64,000 bases of DNA from Deltaproteobacteria bacterium. Lineage in GTDB: Bacteria; Lernaellota; Lernaellaia; JACKCT01. The notes under the pieces were generated by a model, which worked only from the letters and a program-made list of their open reading frames with translations, was not told where the DNA came from and ran no database searches. The stretch spans positions 62,001-126,000 of the forward strand of contig JAOSJX010000005.1 in assembly GCA_027493875.1 (NCBI GenBank), given 5' to 3'. The stretch's first letter is position 1. Every line of letters begins with the position of its first letter. Position numbers and translations under genes: made by a program. Positions 20,949 through 32,065 of this stretch are shown here, piece by piece.

Positions 20949-22978
20949 TCACCCGCAGCCGCAGCAGCCGCCGGTCACTTCACCCTTGGCCGATTCTTCT
21001 TCGCCGACCGGTTCGATCTCTTCCGTGTCGTCGTCTCCGAATTCCGGCTCGTCGATATCCGGCGGGATGCACTCGTCGCCGTCCTCGTCGCACGTATCGC
21101 CGTCTGGGCACGGATTGCCGGTGTGCGCGCAGATGTCGAACACCTCGTCGCAGATTTCGTCGCCGTTGCAGTAGTCGCCGTCGTCCGCGCAGCGCGTCCC
21201 CGTCGATTCGCACGCATCCGTCTCCTCGTTGCACGTCTCGTCGCCGTTGCAGAAGAGTTCGTCCTCCGCGCAGGGATCGCCGCTGCTGACGCACTGGTCG
21301 AGGAGATCGTCGCAGGTCTCGACGCCGTTGCAGAACATGCCGTCGTCCGCGCAGTCCGGCACGTCGATGGCCGTGCACTCGGCGTTGAGTTCGTCGCAGC
21401 GTTCGAGGCCGTTGCAGAACAGCCCGTCGTCCGCGCAGGGCGGCGTGCCCGGTTCGCACTCACCCGACACCGTGTTGCAGATTTCCTCGCCGTTGCAGAA
21501 GAAGCCGTCCTGGCACTCGGCATCGGACAGGCACACGCACAGATCCTCGCCGTCGCAATCCTGATCGATGTTGTCGCAAAGAATTTCGTCGGCGCCCGGA
21601 TGCACGGTGTCGTCGAAATCGTCGCAGTCGTCGCCGTCGCATTGCGGCCCGTCGTAACCGTCGTTGTCGTTGTCGCATTCGATGATGATGCCGTAGAGCG
21701 GGATGAATTCCGCGCCGGCGAGCGTGCCGTAGCTGTTGAAAACGGACACGGGTTTCGTCGCCTCCAAATGCCACTGCGTCGGGCTGGAAACGACCTGATG
21801 ATGGCCGCCCTCGTCCAGGTTGCCGGTCCACACGACGATGTCGTCGCCCGGCGGCAGCGTGGCGCGCGTATCCGTCAGCGTAATGTCGTTGTCATCGACG
21901 TACGAAAAGATGTCGAGGCGGCCGTTGACCGACGTAAAGTAAAATTCCGTGCCGATGCGCGTGCCGCCGCGGTCCACGGCGATGTCCATGTAGTGATAGT
22001 TCGGCACGGTGCCGGTGTAGGGATCGACCGTGACGGACACATCCTTGGTGCTCTCCACCGTAAAGAATAGAACGCTGTAGACGCTGGTCCACATCTGCCC
22101 TTTGGCCAGCGTGCCGCTCCACAGCGTGTTGCCGTTGTTGCTGTTCTTGACGGTGACGAAGTTGCCGTCTTCATAGCTCGTGACGGTCAGATTCCCGTCG
22201 CCGGACCGGTCCCCCATGTAGCCGTGAAAATTCGTGCCCGTAAACAGGCCGTTTTCCGACGGGACGGCGTAACCGATGTCGGAAAAGTTCAACACGGAGA
22301 CGGGCCGGTTCGTGATGGTCTTCAGATACTTGTTCGCGCCGACGCGCGGGTGAGCTCGAAATGCTTTCCGGCGTTGATGATCGCGCTGTCGAGGAGAGCC
22401 CCGTTGTTCATGTTGTAGATTTGAACAATCGTCAAATCCTTGTAAGCGAACACGATCTGCCGGTCGAGATTTTCAAAAGCCCCGCCGCGAAACTGATAGG
22501 AATAGAACTTCGTGCCCGTCGCCAAGGAATTCTGGTTGAGGGCGAAGTATCCGACGATATCATCGTCGGCCGTGCCGACGAGAACCGCGATGAGATCGGA
22601 CGAGTCGAGGCGATAGATGCCCGTCGGGACGTCGTAGGCGATATGATCGCCGTCATCCAACGAGCCCGTGTGAATCGGCGTACCCGTTGAGTTGTAGAGC
22701 GTGAAATCCGTGTTGTCGATGTACCCGAACAGAAAGACCCGGTCGAACGCATAGAAGTAAGACGTGTTCGGGAACGGCACGGCCGCGACGCTCGGATCGG
22801 GCCAGTTGGGAATCGTTATTTCGAGAAAATCTTCCGCGACCCGCGGCTTTTCCGGCAGGGCGCCGTCAACGGATTTCTCCGTGGGCGTTACGGCCTTCGA
22901 CGTGAAGCTCGCGACGGACACCGCGGCGCCGATAAACAGGATCACAACGGCAATGGAAATTACCTGAGCGGCCTTCAT
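20949..22978 (-). CDS. Secreted MopE-motif Cys-repeat protein, paralog 3
   Basis: ATG 22978 (MKAAQVISIAVVILFIGAA) follows GGGGGAA; an upstream in-frame start is less convincing. It has the same domain order as its neighbours: signal peptide, beta domain (YFYAFDRVFLFGYIDNTDFT, NYHYMDIAVDRGGTRIGTEF), MopE motif (CDNDNDGYDGPQCDGDDC, then [13 protein letters not shown]), five (F/Y)CNGxExC repeats, an acidic linker and the tail [12 protein letters not shown], identical at its end to paralog 1. One frame break lies near 22350 (NAGKHFEL into the GANKYLKTI frame). Conservation between copies is highest in the beta domain and MopE motif, while linkers diverge. This is the usual pattern of tandem duplication with diversifying spacers. 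Confidence 0.82.
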
Positions 22979-23099
22979 ACTTTCCCCCACCAAAGATGAC
23001 AAGAAACGATACACCAACGAGCGTAGGACGCAAGTATTTCCTTATCTTTTTCGGAAGATTTGGAAGTTTTGGGTGGACCGGCGCGGCCCGCCGATTGAC

Positions 23100-24532
23100 C
23101 TACGAATCCAATCGATCGCGCAAAAGCTGTTGCGCTATCTGGGGATTCGCCTGCCCCCGGCTTTTCTTCATCACCTGGCCGACGAAATAACCGAAAACCT
23201 GCGCTTTTCCGCCCTTGTATTGCTCGACTTGCGTCGGGCTTTCCGAGATGACCTCGTCCACGATGGCGGCGATCGCCCCTTCGTCCGAGATCTGCTGAAC
23301 GCCCATCGCCGCCACGATCTTCTCCGGATCGTCCGGCGTCTCGAACATCTTGGCGAATACGTCCTTGGCGATTTTGCCCGTGATCTTTCGCCGGCCACAA
23401 GCTTGATCAATGAACGCAGCCGTTCCGGTTCGATCGGATTGGAAGCCATCTCCAATTCGCGCTGCTTGAGCGCGCCCAATAGCTCCGACGACACCCAGTT
23501 CGCCGCCGTTTTGGCGGGAACGTCCTCGTCCACGACGCGCTCGAAATAGTCCGAAAGCTCTTCGTCGGCGGTGAGCACCTCGGCGTCGTAGGCGGACAGG
23601 CCGAGGTCGTCCATATAGCGCCGCGTGCGCTGCCAGGGAAGCTCGGGCAACGCGCCCCGCGCCTGTTCAACAAGATCGTTCTCCACAATCAGCGGCAGCA
23701 GGTCGGGGTCCGGAAAATAGCGGTAGTCGTGCGCTTCTTCCTTGCCGCGCATGGAGTAGGTCCGCCCCTTCTCCGCGTCGTAGAGGCGCGTTTCCTGAAC
23801 GACGACCTCGTGGTGTTGCAACATATCCCACTGGCGCGCCGCCTCGTAGTCGAGGGCGCGGGCGATGAAGCGGAAGCTGTTGATGTTCTTGAGCTCGGTG
23901 CGCGTTCCGAAAGGATCGTCGGGTGTCGGACGGACGGACACGTTGGCGTCGCAGCGCAGCGACCCCTCTTCCATGTTTCCGTCGCTGATGCCCAGCGAAC
24001 GCACCAGGCGGCGCATCGTCTTGAGGTACGCCGTCGCCTCGTCGGCGCTGCGAAAATCGGGCTCGGAGACGACCTCAAGCAGCGGCACGCCCGTGCGGTT
24101 GAAGTCGATGAGCGATCCTCCGCCGCCGTGCATCGACTTGCCGGCGTCTTCCTCGATGTGAATGCGCGTGATGCCGAATTCCCGCCACGCGCCGTCGATG
24201 AGGACGGGCAGTTTTCCGTGCTCGCAGAGGGGCTTGTCGTACTGGCTGATCTGATAGCCTTTCGGCAGGTCGGGGTAGAAATAATTTTTGCGCGCGAAAA
24301 CGGACTCGCGGTTGATCGCGCAGCCGGTGGCGAGGCCGAGCAGCACCGCCATCTCGACGACTCGCCGGTTGAGGACGGGCAACATCCCCGGCATCCCCAT
24401 ACACACGGGGCACACCTGCGAGTTTTCACCCGCGCCGAAATCCGTCGGGCACGCGCAGAACGCTTTCGTGCGCGTCGCGAGCTGCACGTGCACTTCCAGG
24501 CCGATGACGATGTCGTATTCGCGCGCCGCCAT
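23100..24532 (-). CDS. gatB: Asp-tRNA(Asn)/Glu-tRNA(Gln) amidotransferase subunit B, one frame break
   Basis: GatB binds and phosphorylates the misacylated tRNA for amidation. The start ATG 24532 ([20 protein letters not shown]) overlaps the gatA stop as TGATG and has GGAGG just ahead. Zinc cysteines are seen in [10 protein letters not shown] and [16 protein letters not shown]. Kinase-domain signatures include [16 protein letters not shown]-type sequence (here [11 protein letters not shown]), HIEEDAGK and [13 protein letters not shown]. The C-terminal tail domain ([40 protein letters not shown]) comes after a frame break near 23395. About 478 codons, the usual size. Last gene of gatCAB; its presence implies indirect Gln and/or Asn tRNA charging. 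Confidence 0.95.
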
Positions 24533-25999
24533 CACTCGCCTCCGAGCTTGGGCCGTGGCGCCGGCGGCAGCGCGGCTTCCATCGCGTGCGCCGCGCGGAG
24601 CAGCGTCGCCTCGTCCATCGGCCGGCCGATGACCTGCAGCCCGATCGGCAGCCCGCCGTCGTCCGTGCCGCACGGCATGGACAGCCCGGGCAGGCCCGCG
24701 AGGTTCACCGGAATCGTCAGGATGTCCGAGAGGTACATCTTGAGCGGATCGTCGGTGCGCTCGCCGAGTTTGAAGGCCGTTTCCGGCGCGGTGGGCGCAA
24801 AGATCACGTCAACCTTTTCGAACGCGTTTTCAAAATCGCGGCCGATGAGCGTGCGCACCTGGCTGGCGCGGCCGTAGTAGGCGTCGTAGTACCCCGCCGA
24901 CAGCGCGAACACGCCGAGCAGAATGCGCCGCCGCACCTCGTCGCCGAAACCGGCGGAACGCGTGCGCGTGTACATGCCGGCCAGGTCGGACGCCTGCTCG
25001 CGCAACCCGTAACGCACGCCGTCGTAGCGCGCGAGATTGCTGGAACATTCCGCCGTCGCGACGACGTAATAGGTGGCGACCGCGTATTTCGTGTGCGGCA
25101 GGGAGATCTCGACGACCTCCGCGCCGAGATCGCGCGCCTTGTCCGCTGCTCCCCGCACGGCGCGCTCGATGGCCGGATCGAGCCCGTCCGTGAAATATTC
25201 GCGCGGCACGCCGACGCGCAGGCCCTTAATATCGCCGGTTAGCGCGGCGGCGAAATCGGGGACGGCTTCGGCATGGCTGGTCGAGTCGTTCGGATCGTGA
25301 CCGCAGATCGCGCCGAGCACGAGGGCCGCGTCTTCCACGTTGCGCGCGAACGGGCCGACCTGATCGAGGCTGCTCGCGTAAGCAATGACGCCCCATCGTG
25401 AGACGCGCCCGTAGGTCGGCTTGACGCCGACGACGCCGCAATGGGCCGCCGGTTGGCGGATCGAGCCGCCGGTGTCCGTCCCGAGCGCCGCCGGCACGAG
25501 CCCGGCCGCGACGGCCGCCGCGCTGCCGGACGACGAACCGCCGGGCACACGTTCCAGGTCGTGCGGATTTTTTCGTGGGGCCGAAGGCGCTGTTCTCGCC
25601 GGACGATCCCATCGCGAACTCGTCCATGTTGAGTTTGCCCAGGCTGATCGCGCCGGCCTCGTCACACAGCTTGCGCACGCACGTCGCCGAATACGGCGGC
25701 GCGAAATCGCCGAGGATGCGGCTGCCCGCCGTGGAGCGCACGTCCTTCGTGCACAACACGTCCTTGAGGCCGACGGGCACGCCGAACAGCTTCGGCACGT
25801 CGGTTTCGCGCGCGCGGCGCGCGTCCGCCTCCTCCGCGAGGCGCAGCGCCTGCTCGCCGGTGACAGTGACGAACGCGTTGAGCTGCGGATCGAGGGCATC
25901 GATGCGTTTGAGGTGCGCGCGAACGAGATCGACCGACGAGACTTCTTTGGAAGCCAGGAGGCGCGCGGCGTTGGCGACGCCGAGTTCGTGGAGCTTCAC
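24532..25999 (-). CDS. gatA: Asp-tRNA(Asn)/Glu-tRNA(Gln) amidotransferase subunit A, one frame break
   Basis: GatA releases ammonia from glutamine for the GatB site. ATG 25999 overlaps the gatC stop by four bases. The amidase-signature triad is present: the catalytic Lys in [11 protein letters not shown], the [14 protein letters not shown] loop, and the nucleophile Ser in [13 protein letters not shown]. The frame breaks near 25565 (SAFGPTKK into [15 protein letters not shown]), just before the Gly/Ser loop and near runs of T and C, and looks artefactual. About 489 codons, as expected. It is translationally coupled on both sides in gatC-gatA-gatB. Confidence 0.95.
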
Positions 26000-26298
26000 G
26001 TCGCGCCCCCGCCTTCCACGGTGCGCGGCACGAGGACGAAATCGCCCTGACGTTTCGGCGCGTCGCGCAGCGCTTCGTCGGGCGTCAGGCCGGGTTGCGG
26101 CGTGTCCTCGCGCAGCGGCAAGGGCTGCGGCCGGGCGTGCGCGGTGGCGGGGATGCCCTCGACGTCCGGCTCGCCGAGCTGCTCGACGTAGGCCAGGATA
26201 TCGCTCATCTGCCGCGTCAGCCGATCGACATCGACGCCTTCCAGGTCGATGCGGGCGAGCGCCGCCACGTGGCGGATCGTTTTTTCGTCAACGTTCAT
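25996..26298 (-). CDS. gatC: Asp-tRNA(Asn)/Glu-tRNA(Gln) amidotransferase subunit C
   Basis: A 100-residue protein starting MNVDEKTIRHVAALARIDLE, the typical GatC opening, with DILAYVEQLGEPDVEGIPAT and the proline-rich wrap LREDTPQPGLTPDEALRDAP. GatC is a structural clamp around GatA-GatB. It overlaps gatA by ATGA. Its own ATG overlaps the TGA ending the open frame of the upstream propeller-like lipoprotein, so coupling to that unrelated gene is possible, although the lipoprotein 3' end is uncertain. The frame is intact. Confidence 0.93.
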   Translation of the reverse strand: MNVDEKTIRHVAALARIDLEGVDVDRLTRQMSDILAYVEQLGEPDVEGIPATAHARPQPLPLREDTPQPGLTPDEALRDAPKRQGDFVLVPRTVEGGGAT

Positions 26299-28687
26299 GA
26301 TGTCCCCGAAAAGACGCGAGGAAAGACAGGCATAATCGCGTTGACACGGTGTGTCAAGGCGCGGCGGGCGTCGCGAACCATGGGTCGGCCCGTTTTACAG
26401 CCAGGGATCTGTGCCAGCGTGAGGGACGGCCACGTGTTATATAAAGCCATCAGATCATTATTCTGGAATTTGACCGAACCGACTTCATTGCCCCACGCAT
26501 CGAATTCTTCAAGGAGCCAATTACCGTCGACGCTTGTCGCTATCATTATTCCTGACAATGTATAATAATATAATATAATTGGATCGCTATCTTCGTCGAA
26601 TACAAGAACGGGATAGAACGCCCAGCCTTCGTCATCGGTAATTTTTGCGTTGGCCCATGAGCCGTCGTTGCGGAAAGCATAATAAACTTCGACTTCGCCA
26701 TAGGATTCTTGTTGCACATAGGTGATGCCGGTGCTCCCTCTGTCTATAGACCACGCAACGGAGAGCTGATCTTTCACCTTCGGTGTGCCGCTGACTTCTT
26801 CGATCTCCCACGTACCGCTCGCGTTGGTCGCATATTGGAGTATTTCCCAGACCGCTCCGTCTGTGAACGCGATATGCGGGAGATCGTCCGCATCCAATGC
26901 AAAGGACACCGAATCGGTCGCCACGCTACCGGCGTCCACGGCGTCGGTCGTCCACGTCCCGCCATCGCGTACCGCAAAAACGATCACGTCGTTCGGGCTC
27001 TCAAACACCGCCCGGTACTTGCCGTCCGATCCCATCGCGAGCGGGTAGCTGCCCGCGAAGTTCCCCGTGATCGGCATCGCCTCGGACGCCCATGTTCCGC
27101 TCTCGTTCGTCACGAACCAGAGCGCCGAGTTGCCGGGATCGCGATAAACGAACGCGGCGTGCCCCGACGCGTCCGCGGCGATGGCCTGCCGACGCAGCCG
27201 GATCGTCCCGGGGAACTCCCATACCGTCTGTTCCCATTCACCGGATCGGTTCGTCTGATAGACGATCTTGTTTTCGCTCCACGCCTTGAACACCACGTGC
27301 GCCGCGCCATCGCCGTCGAACGCCAGCGACGGGTACTCCACCGTCGGCGCGGTATCCACCGTTTCCGTCATCCATGTTCCGTTGCTCTGGATCGACGCGT
27401 ACGCCGAGGCCGTGTATTCCTCCTGCGAAGCGATCAGCAGCCCTTCCGGCGACCACGCGATATCCAGGTAATGCCCGCCCGGTTCGCCCCCCGGGCGCAC
27501 TTCCTCCGCCGTCCACGTCCCGTTTTCGTTCGTCACGTAAAGAACCGGCGCGTATAGAATCGATGAAAAGTCGGTCGCCACCAGATGCGCCGCGCCCGCG
27601 TCGTCCAACACCAGCGACGGAAGGTCCATGTTGAAAAACGGTTCCTCGAACGACCAGCCCAGGAGTCCGCGCGTGCCGTAGCCCAGCGCCGTCGTTGAGA
27701 GATCGACGAACCGGTCGTAGGCCGCGTGCGCTCGCCCTTGACGGTCCAAGGCCACCGACATCCCAAGCCCCACCAGACCGCCGAACTCCAATTGCCACGA
27801 GCCCGTGCGGTTCGGAAATCACCTGCATGGCATACGAAAGCCACTCCGCTGTGCCGCCGATGCCGATAAATACTCGAGCGCCGTCGGCGCTCACCGCGAT
27901 CGAATTGACCGCCACGAGGTCGCCCTGCGCCCAAATCGTTTCACTCGTCCAACAGCCCGATTTATTGGTCGTAACGAACGGTGCGGCTGCTACGACCGCG
28001 AAGGGACGCGATATGAACAAAACCATCGCCATCCAAGGCAAGCGCGGGGTTTTGGGCCACTCAGGCCGGATGAGTCCACCGTCATCGTCCGCCAGAGCCC
28101 GGAGGCGTTCGTCGCGTACTTGAGTTTCCTGGCCCAGATATCCCGATAGGCGAGATGGAGCGAGGCGTTGTCATCAACCGCGATATTCGGCGTCGCCCCC
28201 ACGATGCTGATCACTTCCTCTGTCCAGGAATCCTCGGAATCAGCCGACGCTTTCGAGTAAACGACAACCTGCCGCCCGCGCGCGGCGGCGACGTAAAGCG
28301 TCCCGTCCGGACCGATCGCGGCGGCGACGCCGTCGTGTCCCGGCCGGCCCCCGGCAATCTGCGGTAATGCACGCCCCCTCGGGCGTTAAAAACCGTCCGG
28401 ACAAGACGGGTCAGGGGAGAGTCCCACACCTCGCCGCAGGTATCATCGTCGCCCGTGTCGTCGTCGAGACCGTCATCAAGATCGTCGTCTGGGTGGGTAT
28501 CGTCGTCGGCGCCGTCATCATCGATATCGTCGTTATCGGATTGCGTATCGTCATCCGTCGTTTCGAAACGTCATCGTCGGCCACATCGTCGTCGTCGCCG
28601 CACGAGCAACCCGTCAACGTTCCCGGAATCAAAAAGGCAAAGCGCCGCGACCGTCAGGAGGGTATTCGCTTTCGGGTCGAGGCGCAT
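26295..28687 (-). CDS. Asp-rich lipoprotein with propeller-like repeats, several frame breaks
   Basis: ATG 28687 begins MRLDPKANTLLTVAALCLF. After a break at a T5 run near 28635 it continues LIPGTLTGCSCGDDDDVADD, a lipobox (LTGC) followed by a long Asp-rich linker. Further sense segments are ALPQIAGGRPGHDGVAAAIG, LYVAAARGRQVVVYSK, SIVGATPNIAVDDNASLHLA and, from 27785 on, a long run of repeats such as LSVAWSIDRGSTGITYVQQE and YATNASGTWEIEEVSG. The N-x-S-G-T-W unit, recurring about every 50 residues, suggests a beta-propeller. Breaks lie near 28635, 28550, 28360, 28055 and 27785. The last 40 residues look non-native, so the true stop may lie a little upstream of 26295. It is probably an outer-membrane-anchored surface protein. 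Confidence 0.62.
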
Positions 28688-28775
28688 CGACGCACCTGTT
28701 AAAGTGGTCGCCGATTATCCTCCGCGCCGATCCGGATGGCAATGAAAATCGTGCGCCATCGCGGGAGCAGGCGAC

Positions 28776-30317
28776 TTACTTGTTTTCGTTTTTGGGCGGG
28801 TTTTCCGCTTGGGCGGCCTCGGCTTCGGCCTGCAGTTCGTTCAGGGCGGCTTTGACTTCCGCCGCGTCGGGCGCGTCGGGGCGATGCTCCAGGTAGGCTT
28901 CGTAGTTATAGATCGCCGCCGAGCGTTCCTTGCGCGCGCGGTGCTCGGCGCCGAGACTTTGTACGCGTCGATCGCGCCACGCGCTTTGGCGTCGGAGAAT
29001 GCTTCGAAAGCCGCGTCGTGCCGGCCGAGATCCATATAGACCCAACCGAGTTCGAGAATCGCCTCGACCTCGCCAGGCTGGAGCGTGAGCGCGCGGCGCA
29101 ACTCGCCCATCGCCGCGTAGAACCCGCCCGTGCGGCGCATGGCCCGCGCCTTGCGCATGTGATCGCGGTACGCGGCGCGTTTTTCCGCCTCGGTGCCCAG
29201 TTCCGCCGCTTCGCCGAAAACGGCGCGCGCGGGTCCGGCCCTCGGAGCGCGCCTCGTAGCTCGCCACGGCCGACTTCGCCCGGCGTGCTCCGGGTTGATC
29301 GTCAGCGCGGCGTTCGCCTCCGCAATAGCCTCATCCCATTTTTTTATTGCGCGCGTAGTAGGCGCCGGCCGCCAGGCGCGTGCGGATGTTGCCTGGGTCG
29401 AGCGCCACGGCGCTCTTATAGGCCTCGGCGACCGCCTTCTTATCCTTGCGCGCGTCGTACACGAGCGCCGACACCAGCATGGCCTCGGCGCGGCGGCGGT
29501 CGCGCCACGCATCCTCGGTACCCTCTTCTTCCTCGGTCATTTTCGCGGCGGCGTGCGCGGCGTCGAGCGCCGCGTCGAATTCCTGGAGCGCGTACTTACA
29601 AAGCGCCTTCGACAACGCAACCGAGCGCGACGCGTCGTCGCCGAGGTCGTCCGTTTCGCGGCAGCCGCTGACGATGAGTTCCTCGCGCTGCGCGTCGAGG
29701 CCTTGCCAAAGATGGATCGCCGCGATGCGCGCTTTCGCGTCAACGAGCGACGCGTCCTTCTCCGCCGCTTTTTTGTAGAGTGCTTCCGCCTCGCGCAGGG
29801 CGTCGTCCGTGCCCTGGCGCTCGACGTCGCGCGCGCGGATAAGCAGGTCCTTGGGGTCGTCCGGCAGCGAAGGGGTCTCGTCCGCGATCTCGCGGACTTC
29901 TTCGTTCGGATCGGCCGGCGGCGCGGCCTTTTTCCCACCGGACATGAAGAGAATCACGGCCACGATGAGCGCCGCCGCGATGACGCCGGCGAGAATCTTG
30001 ATCCCGGAAGCGGAAACCGACGGACCGCTCGCCGGACGGCTCGGCGCTTCCACCCGATAGGATGGGGTTTTGCTCGGCGGTTCCGGCGCTGGCGTGGCGG
30101 GCGGCGCCTCGGCGACCACCGGCTCCGCGGGCCGCGGCTCCTCGGTCGGCACCGGCTCGGCCGGAACGGTCAGCCGCGTCGGGCCGCCGACCGCGTGCTC
30201 GGGCCGGTACACGGCGACGGTTTCGCACGACGGGCAGGCGACCTTGGCGCCGCCCGGACCCATTTCGGCGTCGGCGATCTCGAAGACGCGTTCGCAGATC
30301 GTGCAACGAACCTTCAT
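28776..30317 (-). CDS. Zinc-ribbon, membrane-anchored TPR protein, several frame breaks
   Basis: ATG 30317 begins an MJ0042-type zinc ribbon (MKVRCTICERVFEIADAE, then VACPSCETVAVYR; two CxxC pairs). A Pro-rich linker leads to one membrane segment near residues 105-127 (IKILAGVIAAALIVAVILFM). TPR-like helices follow (ALREAEALYKKAAEKDASLV, AEAYKSAVALDPGNIRTRLA). The sense path continues through breaks near 29338 (KKMG into KKWDEAIAEANAALTINPEH), about 29270 and about 28950, to YEAYLEHRPDAPDAAEVKAA and ends PPKNENK. This layout is common in Deltaproteobacteria and often sits near motility or envelope genes; here the context gives no partner. It is probably a scaffold protein at the inner membrane. 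Confidence 0.75.
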
Positions 30318-30394
30318 CGCCGGACAGGCCTCCCTGGAAATTCGCCACGGAAGCTAGCATACGCGTCCGAGCGCGATCAAGGAGCGGAAGCTTC

Positions 30395-30436
30395 GCGTCA
30401 AGAGTCAACAGTCAAAAGTCGAGAGTCAACAGTCAA
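30395..30436. repeat. Heptamer array, six GAGTCAA-type units
   Basis: GCGTCAA, GAGTCAA, CAGTCAA, AAGTCGA, GAGTCAA, CAGTCAA. It is the reverse-complement family of GTTGACT at 4123 and is followed after eight bases by the hairpin at 30445. Confidence 0.85.
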
Positions 30437-30444
30437 CGGAAAGC

Positions 30445-30470
30445 GAATCCCGCCCGTTTGCGCCGGATTC
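30445..30470. terminator. Imperfect hairpin GAATCCCGC
   Basis: GAATCC and GGATTC arms with an imperfect GC-rich inner stem; a decayed copy of the hairpins at 4091 and 5994, again with heptamer arrays on both sides. Confidence 0.5.
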
Positions 30471-30484
30471 GTTCTCTAACCGCC

Positions 30485-30533
30485 GTGACCTGTAACCTGT
30501 GACCTGTGACCTGTAACCTGTAACCGGTAGCCT
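30485..30533. repeat. Heptamer array, seven GTAACCT / GTGACCT units
   Basis: Seven units of seven bases: GTGACCT, GTAACCT, GTGACCT, GTGACCT, GTAACCT, GTAACCG, GTAGCCT. The IS481 element begins within ten bases of its end and the same repeat family resumes on the other side, so the element appears to split one larger array. Confidence 0.85.
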
Positions 30534-30543
30534 GGGTCCAGGT

Positions 30544-31946
30544 TCAGGACATGGGTAACACTTCTGGTTCAGGACCTAGGTAACGGTTTAATCGGTTGGA
30601 CTTCCGCTTGGAGGAGGTCCGCCGATGCCCTGGAAGGAGCGTGATGCCATGAGTCTTCGCCTGGAATTCGTGTTGCGCAGTCTGACCGAGCCCACGCCGT
30701 TTCGAACGCTTTGCGCCGAATACGGTGTCAGCCCCAAGACCGGCTATAAGTGGAAACAGCGTTTTTTCCAAGAGGGGTCCTCCGGTCTTCACGATCAGTC
30801 GCGTCGTCCCGCCGCGAGCCCCGCGGCGCTGCCGGAACAGGTCGTCTGCGAGATCGTCCGGCTGAAACAGGCGCACCGGACCTGGGGGCCGCGGAAAATC
30901 CGGGAACTCTACGCGCGCCGCCACCGCGCTCAACCTCTTCCGTCGGAGAGTTCCGTGAAGCGCGTTCTGGACAAAGCGGGTCTAGTCGAGAAGCGCCGTT
31001 CGCGCCGGTCCCGCGACACGGGCCGGCTTCAAAGCCGGGTCGACGCCCAAGCCCCCAACGACGTCTGGACGGTGGATTTCAAGGGCTGGTGGTACACGCC
31101 CACCCACGAGCGGTGCGAACCGTTCACCGTCCGCGACGCCTACAGCCGGTATGTGCTGGCTTCGGCGATTCTCCCCGACGCCCGCACCGAGACGGTGCAG
31201 CAGGCCTGCGAAGGTCTGTTCGAGCGCTACGGATTACCCGGCACGATCCGCAGCGACAACGGGCGTCCTTTCGCCGCGACGACCGCTCCCCTTGGGGTTG
31301 AGCCGCCTGTCAGCGTGGTGGCTGGCCCTGGGGATCGACCTGGACCGCATCGACCCCGGCTGCCCCTATCAGAACGGCGCGCACGAGCGGATGCACGGCG
31401 ACTTGGCCCGGGACCTCGAACGACGCATCAACGGCGATCTGGCCCGCCACCAAGCGGCGTTGGAGACATGGCGCCATACCTTTAATGACGAACGGCCTCA
31501 CGAGGCGCTGGGCATGCGGTGCCCGGCGGAGATCTACAGCCCGTCCTCGCGGCGTTACGAGGGGACGCCGGATCAACTCGATTACCCCGACGATCTCCTC
31601 GACCGCCGTGTCAACGCCGCCGGACAAATCAAGCTCCACGGCATGGCGATCGCCATCAGCACGGCGCTGCGCGGTTGGAACGTCGGCCTGAAGCCGCGGG
31701 GCGGACGGGAGTACGCGCTTTACTTCGCGCGGCTTTGTTTGGGACGGGTCGACCTGAGCACCGAGTCGTTCCACCCCGCGACAAACGAGGACCTGCGATG
31801 CGACGGGTAACCTGCCGCCCGTCGGCGAACGCGCAACGCGTTGGGGGCCTCCGGGAGGCTCCGCCTCCCTCCGCCCCCCAACGCGTGATCCCCAAGCCGA
31901 AAAGTGTTACCCATGTCCTGACCCAGATCCGTTACCCATGTCCTGA
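30544..31946 (+). mobile_element. IS481-family insertion sequence, about 1.4 kb
   Basis: Terminal inverted repeats TCAGGACATGGGTAAC are found at 30544-30559 and, inverted, at 31931-31946. A second, inner copy occurs at each end (TCAGGACCTAGGTAAC at 30569; inverted copy at 31905-31920), so each terminus has two transposase-type binding sites. One transposase gene lies inside. No clear target duplication is visible because the flanks are repeats. The element sits between two parts of a heptamer array (30485-30533 and 31954-32023). Confidence 0.85.
30625..31810 (+). CDS. IS481-family transposase, one frame break
   Basis: ATG 30625 follows GGAGGAGG. The N-terminal helix-turn-helix is FRTLCAEYGVSPKTGYKWKQ. 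The rve/DDE core shows VWTVDFKGWW (first Asp), GTIRSDNGRPF (second Asp) and CPYQNGAHERMHGDLARDLE (Glu). The frame changes near 31288, where GGGG appears to contain one extra G (FAATTAPLG continues LSRLSAWWLALGIDLDRIDP). The C-terminal part (HTFNDERPHEALGMRCPAEI, then a small beta domain to EDLRCDG) is intact. About 395 codons, normal for the family. With one base corrected the transposase would be complete. Confidence 0.88.
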
Positions 31947-31953
31947 TTGCTCC

Positions 31954-32023
31954 CCTGTGACCTGTAGCCTGTAACCTGTAGCCTGCAGCCTGTAGCCTGT
32001 GGCCTGTAGCCTGCAGCCTGTGC
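31954..32023. repeat. Heptamer array, ten CCTGTAG-type units
   Basis: Ten uninterrupted 7-base units (CCTGTGA, CCTGTAG, CCTGTAA, CCTGTAG, CCTGCAG, CCTGTAG, CCTGTGG, CCTGTAG, CCTGCAG, CCTGTGC), the longest array in the window. It lies between the IS481 right end and the DegT-family gene. Confidence 0.9.
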
Positions 32024-32065
32024 TAGGTTGGCGCGCGTCGCCCGATGACGCGCGTGAGGTAAGCC

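Noticed and set aside
30541-32065. A composite transposon or passenger gene in the IS481 region
   Set aside because: Only one transposase lies between the inverted repeats; the DegT-family gene is outside the right terminus.
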